18,094 nt of DNA from a bacterium (GTDB lineage: Bacteria > Blakebacterota > Blakebacteria > Blakebacterales > Blakebacteraceae). The stretch lies in the NCBI GenBank assembly GCA_025774205.1, contig JALGWK010000106.1, positions 1 through 18,094 of the forward strand. Direction: 5' to 3'. Both the position numbers and the translations under genes were made by a program. Positions 15,794 through 18,094 of the stretch are shown piece by piece; within the stretch, counting starts at the first letter, position 1; each line of letters begins with the position of its first letter. Under the pieces are notes generated by a model. The model was not told where the DNA came from, made no database searches, and saw nothing but the letters and a program-made list of their open reading frames with translations.

Positions 15794-16471
15794 CTATATG
15801 GAAGAGGAGGAAGGGTTGGAAGCCGATCCCCCCCGCAGGAGTTCGAAGTCGGCCGGCGTATCCACGCTCCAGAGCGCGGCTTCCAGATCTTCCGGGATCG
15901 CGATCCGCTCGAACCGGCCGGTCTCGATCACGACCCTGGCCGAGGAGGAGAAGGAGGTGGAGAAGGTGGTGGTGGAGGAAGAGGTGGTGGCGAAGGTGGC
16001 GGTGGATCCTTCACCGGAGTCGACGTCGGGCCGGGCCAGGACGGCAGGTGTATATACCGAGAAGAGCGGCTGAACCGTTCCCGATCGGTCGATCACGGTC
16101 AGCCCCTCTTCGCCCGTCCGCCGACCTGCCTGTCCGATGAGCCATTCAAGCGCGTCCGGGGTGACCAGCGGCATGTCGCAGCCGATTACCAGGAGCGGTG
16201 ACATGAAATGTTCGAGCAGTCTGGTGATCCCGTGCAGGGGGCCGGCAAACGGGATCAGGTCGGGGATGAAGGGGATCGACGGAAGCGTCCAGGCTTCGGG
16301 GGTATCCATGCCTGAAACCGCGACAGGCTGTTCCGTCGCGAGCGCGTTCCTGACCGCCCGCTCCAGCATGGTCTCCCCGTCCAAGACCAGGTGCGCCTTG
16401 TCGATGCCCATCCGACGGCTCCTGCCGCCGGCCAGTACGCCGATGGAGATCAGCCCGCGATCAACGATCAT
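15794..16471 (-). CDS. mobA: Molybdenum cofactor guanylyltransferase MobA
   Basis: Joins GMP to Mo-molybdopterin to give MGD. The 225-residue protein has the GTP-binding signature LAGGRSRRMGIDKAHL (13-28), the metal-site GCDMPLVTP (97-105), IDRSGTVQPLFSVY and the C-terminal WSVDTPADF. Between residues 156 and 177, where relatives have a short amphipathic helix, this copy has a run of Ser and Thr with a few Phe and Ala, encoded by a simple pyrimidine-rich repeat. That run may have replaced or expanded the helix; both flanks stay in frame. The ATG at 16471 overlaps the stop of the upstream thioredoxin gene as ATGA. It lies immediately before the molybdoenzyme it would serve. Confidence 0.9.
   Translation of the reverse strand: MIVDRGLISIGVLAGGRSRRMGIDKAHLVLDGETMLERAVRNALATEQPVAVSGMDTPEAWTLPSIPFIPDLIPFAGPLHGITRLLEHFMSPLLVIGCDMPLVTPDALEWLIGQAGRRTGEEGLTVIDRSGTVQPLFSVYTPAVLARPDVDSGEGSTATFATTSSSTTTFSTSFSSSARVVIETGRFERIAIPEDLEAALWSVDTPADFELLRGGSASNPSSSSI
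15942..16005. repeat. Purine-rich simple-sequence tract within mobA
   Basis: The plus strand carries about 64 bp built from GAG, GGT, GGA and GAA units with some twenty GG dinucleotides; only a few bases are C. The coding (minus) strand is therefore almost all pyrimidine plus A and encodes Ser/Thr. Such a tract can form two-tetrad G-quadruplexes or H-DNA and is prone to slippage. Being in frame, it changes the protein without stopping it. Confidence 0.85.
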
Positions 16472-17545
16472 GGATACCGCGGAAGGGCGATCCCCCCGGC
16501 CAGGATCCGTCCCAGCATGACGGTATCACCGCCGCGGACCAGATTTCCCTCCCGATCGATGAGCATCTCGAAATACCCCAGCGTTCCGAATGGATCAAAG
16601 GACCCTCCGAGACCGTCAAAAACGAGTGGAAAGGGCAGCCGTCTCCCCTGCCAGTAGAGTTCCGAGATCCCGCCGGGACCGTAGAGGATCGGTTCGAGAT
16701 CATCCAGATTGTCAACTTCCGGGTGCTGCGTGTGTACGATCACGATGGCGAACTCAGATCGCCGGTCGGAAAACTGCTCGAAGAGATCAATCATCGCAGG
16801 CAGACTGCTGCGAACGCACGACTTTCACGTCGCGGTAGTCATCGAAACTGATATCGAGGTCGGCGCCCGCTGCATCGGTGACCTGCAGGTCGGGCGGATT
16901 CCTGCCGTAATACGTCGCAATGGGAGTCACACCGAAATCGAGGGCGCCCAGATCAAGATCTTCACCAGGTCCAATCCTGAAAGAGCCGTTCTCCCGGCGG
17001 AACTCGATACCGGGAGTGTAAAGATTGTAGTCGTACGATCCCGGCGGCAGGAGGATACGGAAGGCCTCCTGGTGGGCGATCGTCGACGGCAGGGCGCCGG
17101 GGATCGGAACGAGGATGGAGACATAGTTCTCCGTCGGCTCTTCCCCGAAGAAGGTGCAGACAAGTTCTCCCCTGACCGTCGCCAGCGGCTTCAGTTCGAT
17201 GACGATCTCGTCATTGCCCGTTCTGACCACAAACATTCCCCCGGTGCCGCTCTCGCTGTCGACCGCCATGAGAGCATCCGGCCGACCGGTGAACGGAAGA
17301 CCTGAGAACCGACCATCGTGATCGGTGGTGACCGCCCGATCGGCGGCCAGCCTGCCATCGATCATGGCCCAGTTGAAGCCGACCTCCATCCCGACCGCCG
17401 GCCGATCGAGGACGTCCACTACCCTGCCGCTGAGCGCGCGTTCCGCCTGTTCCGCTTCCCGGTCGTTCTCCGCGGCAGGCGGGTTCACGGGGAGTGAGAC
17501 CTGCACCACGGCCGCGATGAGGGTGGTGATCACGATCCCGGTCAT
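16468..17545 (-). pseudogene. TlpA-like thioredoxin with N-terminal carboxypeptidase-regulatory-like domain, active site deleted
   Basis: The start is ATG 17545 with GGAGAGGAG upstream. A hydrophobic N-terminus (MTGIVITTLIAAVVQVSLP) suggests export. Residues 40-130 form a beta-sandwich of the carboxypeptidase-regulatory type (SGRVVDVLDRPAVGMEVGF ... TTDHDGRFSGLP). The thioredoxin domain begins with LDISFDDYRDVKVV and then breaks at Val243 (16819-16817). A second frame continues as CVRSSLPAMIDLFEQF, HTQHPEVDN and YFEMLIDREGNL to the stop at 16468. Alignment to the intact thioredoxin in this window (VVLVFTGHWCGPCRSEYP) shows that about ten residues, including WCGP of the redox motif, are gone; the phase fits a 3n+2 deletion of roughly 32 nt. 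As written, translation ends at 16787, and 16794-16468 is only the detached C-terminus. It overlaps mobA. Confidence 0.82.
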
Positions 17546-17587
17546 ATCCTGCTCCTCTCCGTGGGGAATCATAGTCTTCCGTGGAGT

Positions 17588-17651
17588 GCCGACGCCAGTC
17601 CGGGAGCCTGTCGGACCAACCGGCGAACGCGAGGTTCGGGCTGGCGTCGGC
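17588..17651. repeat. Long intergenic inverted repeat with pseudoknot potential
   Basis: The 246-nt space between the divergent thioredoxin and padR genes holds an inverted repeat: 17588-17602 pairs with 17637-17651 over 15 positions (11 perfect outer pairs from GCCGACGCCAG/CTGGCGTCGGC, one G-U, then three more). A second pairing, 17605-17614 (AGCCTGTCGG) with 17651-17661, uses the loop of the first and sequence 3' to it, which is the geometry of an H-type pseudoknot. No T-run follows either stem, so a simple terminator is unlikely. Confidence 0.7.
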
Positions 17652-17791
17652 CGACCAGGCTGCTGAGCCGGGTGCGGCGGGTACCTCAAGTCTCACCTTC
17701 CTCTACCATTTTAGGGAAACCGGGACCGTCGCCCCTGCGTACCACAACCGTACCGGGAGGTCGGTGCGAAACCCGATGGCTGGAGAAAAAC

Positions 17792-18094
17792 ATGCCGGAT
17801 GATCCGATGGAACTGGTCCAGGGCACCCTGGACATGCTCATCATGAAAACCCTGATCCGGGGACCCAAACATGGCTGGGACGTGCTCTGCTGGCTCCGTG
17901 AGATTTCCGATGGTGAACTCGCCATAGAGGAAGGGGCCATCTACCCGGCCCTCTACCGGATGGAGGATCGGGGATTCATAAAGGCGGACTGGGGAATCTC
18001 CGAGAACAATCGGCGGGCCAAGTACTATCAGCTGACCGCCAGGGGCCGGAATGAACTCACGGCCCGCTCAGATACCTGGGGCCGTTACGTCCGC
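17792..18094 (+). CDS. PadR-family transcriptional regulator, 3' end cut by the window
   Basis: The 101 visible codons begin at ATG 17792 with GGAG 6 nt upstream and stay open to the edge. The opening ELVQGTLDMLIMKTL, the GPKHGWDVLCWL segment, the wing-helix core EGAIYPALYRMEDRGFIKADW and the wing KYYQLTARGRNEL are the hallmark order of PadR winged-helix repressors. TLDMLIMKTL followed by GPKHGW is the subgroup often found in front of MacB-like ABC efflux permeases. The C-terminal dimerisation helix is just beginning at the edge. It is divergent from the thioredoxin gene and may control itself or a downstream transporter outside the window. Confidence 0.93.
   Translation, partial: MPDDPMELVQGTLDMLIMKTLIRGPKHGWDVLCWLREISDGELAIEEGAIYPALYRMEDRGFIKADWGISENNRRAKYYQLTARGRNELTARSDTWGRYVR

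Noticed and set aside
16468-16794. Independent 108-residue gene
   Set aside because: It is the C-terminal half of a thioredoxin domain lacking its N-terminal strand; the codons before its ATG continue the same domain (CVRSSLPA), so it is a fragment of the broken upstream gene.
170-17545. One constant assembly overlap (62 bp) behind all lesions
   Set aside because: The pyrDK phase change needs a 3n+1 deletion while the others need 3n+2, and the thioredoxin gap is only about 32 nt, so a single fixed length does not fit. A general assembly problem remains possible.
17588-17651. Rho-independent terminator
   Set aside because: No T-run follows the stem on either strand, and the flanking genes diverge from this spacer.

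Overview
The window looks like a high-GC, Gram-negative, free-living bacterium. The evidence is tightly packed operons with ATGA/GTGA overlaps, purine-rich ribosome binding sites, an exported thioredoxin, a lipoprotein, a membrane-anchored molybdoenzyme and a PadR regulator of the type common in Acidobacteriota/Gemmatimonadota-like genomes. The phylum cannot be fixed from this sequence. No tRNA, rRNA, CRISPR array, insertion sequence or integrase was seen. Apart from a VTT-domain membrane protein (9327-10079) and a PadR gene cut by the right edge (17792-18094), every gene lies on the minus strand.

Region A (minus strand, 9218 to 1). An exported thioredoxin-like protein is followed by a well-formed promoter (8360-8387) set inside an inverted repeat, then pyrE, pyrF and a fused pyrD-pyrK gene. 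These supply the last steps of UMP synthesis: orotate formation, phosphoribosylation and decarboxylation. The run continues through a DUF3052 protein, a Rossmann-fold dehydrogenase, a HemL-like class III aminotransferase, a small unknown protein, a class V aminotransferase (broken) and the start of a possible alpha/beta hydrolase. This non-pyrimidine tail looks like an unassigned amino-acid or amine pathway that may share the pyr transcript.

Region B (minus strand, 17545 to 10122). A TlpA-like thioredoxin gene (broken) leads into mobA, a three-subunit molybdopterin oxidoreductase (catalytic subunit, four-cluster ferredoxin, membrane anchor), thiI, a TerB-domain gene (broken) and a small lipoprotein. 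MobA makes the bis-MGD cofactor the oxidoreductase needs. ThiI is a sulfur-transfer enzyme whose place here may be operonic convenience.

The most striking feature is a set of small lesions in otherwise well-conserved genes. Four reading frames (class V aminotransferase, pyrDK, TerB, TlpA-like thioredoxin) resume in another frame after losing roughly 30-60 nt of expected conserved sequence, each time directly after a valine codon and next to a short inverted repeat. A fifth lesion is an exact 62-bp tandem duplication at the end of the aminotransferase. Because one victim is an essential pyrimidine enzyme, assembly error or hairpin-associated deletion must be separated from real gene decay before these loci are interpreted. 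Other points of interest are the PyrD-PyrK fusion, a 13-bp perfect palindrome inside a coding region, a purine-rich tract coding for a Ser/Thr run in MobA, and a pseudoknot-capable intergenic structure upstream of padR.
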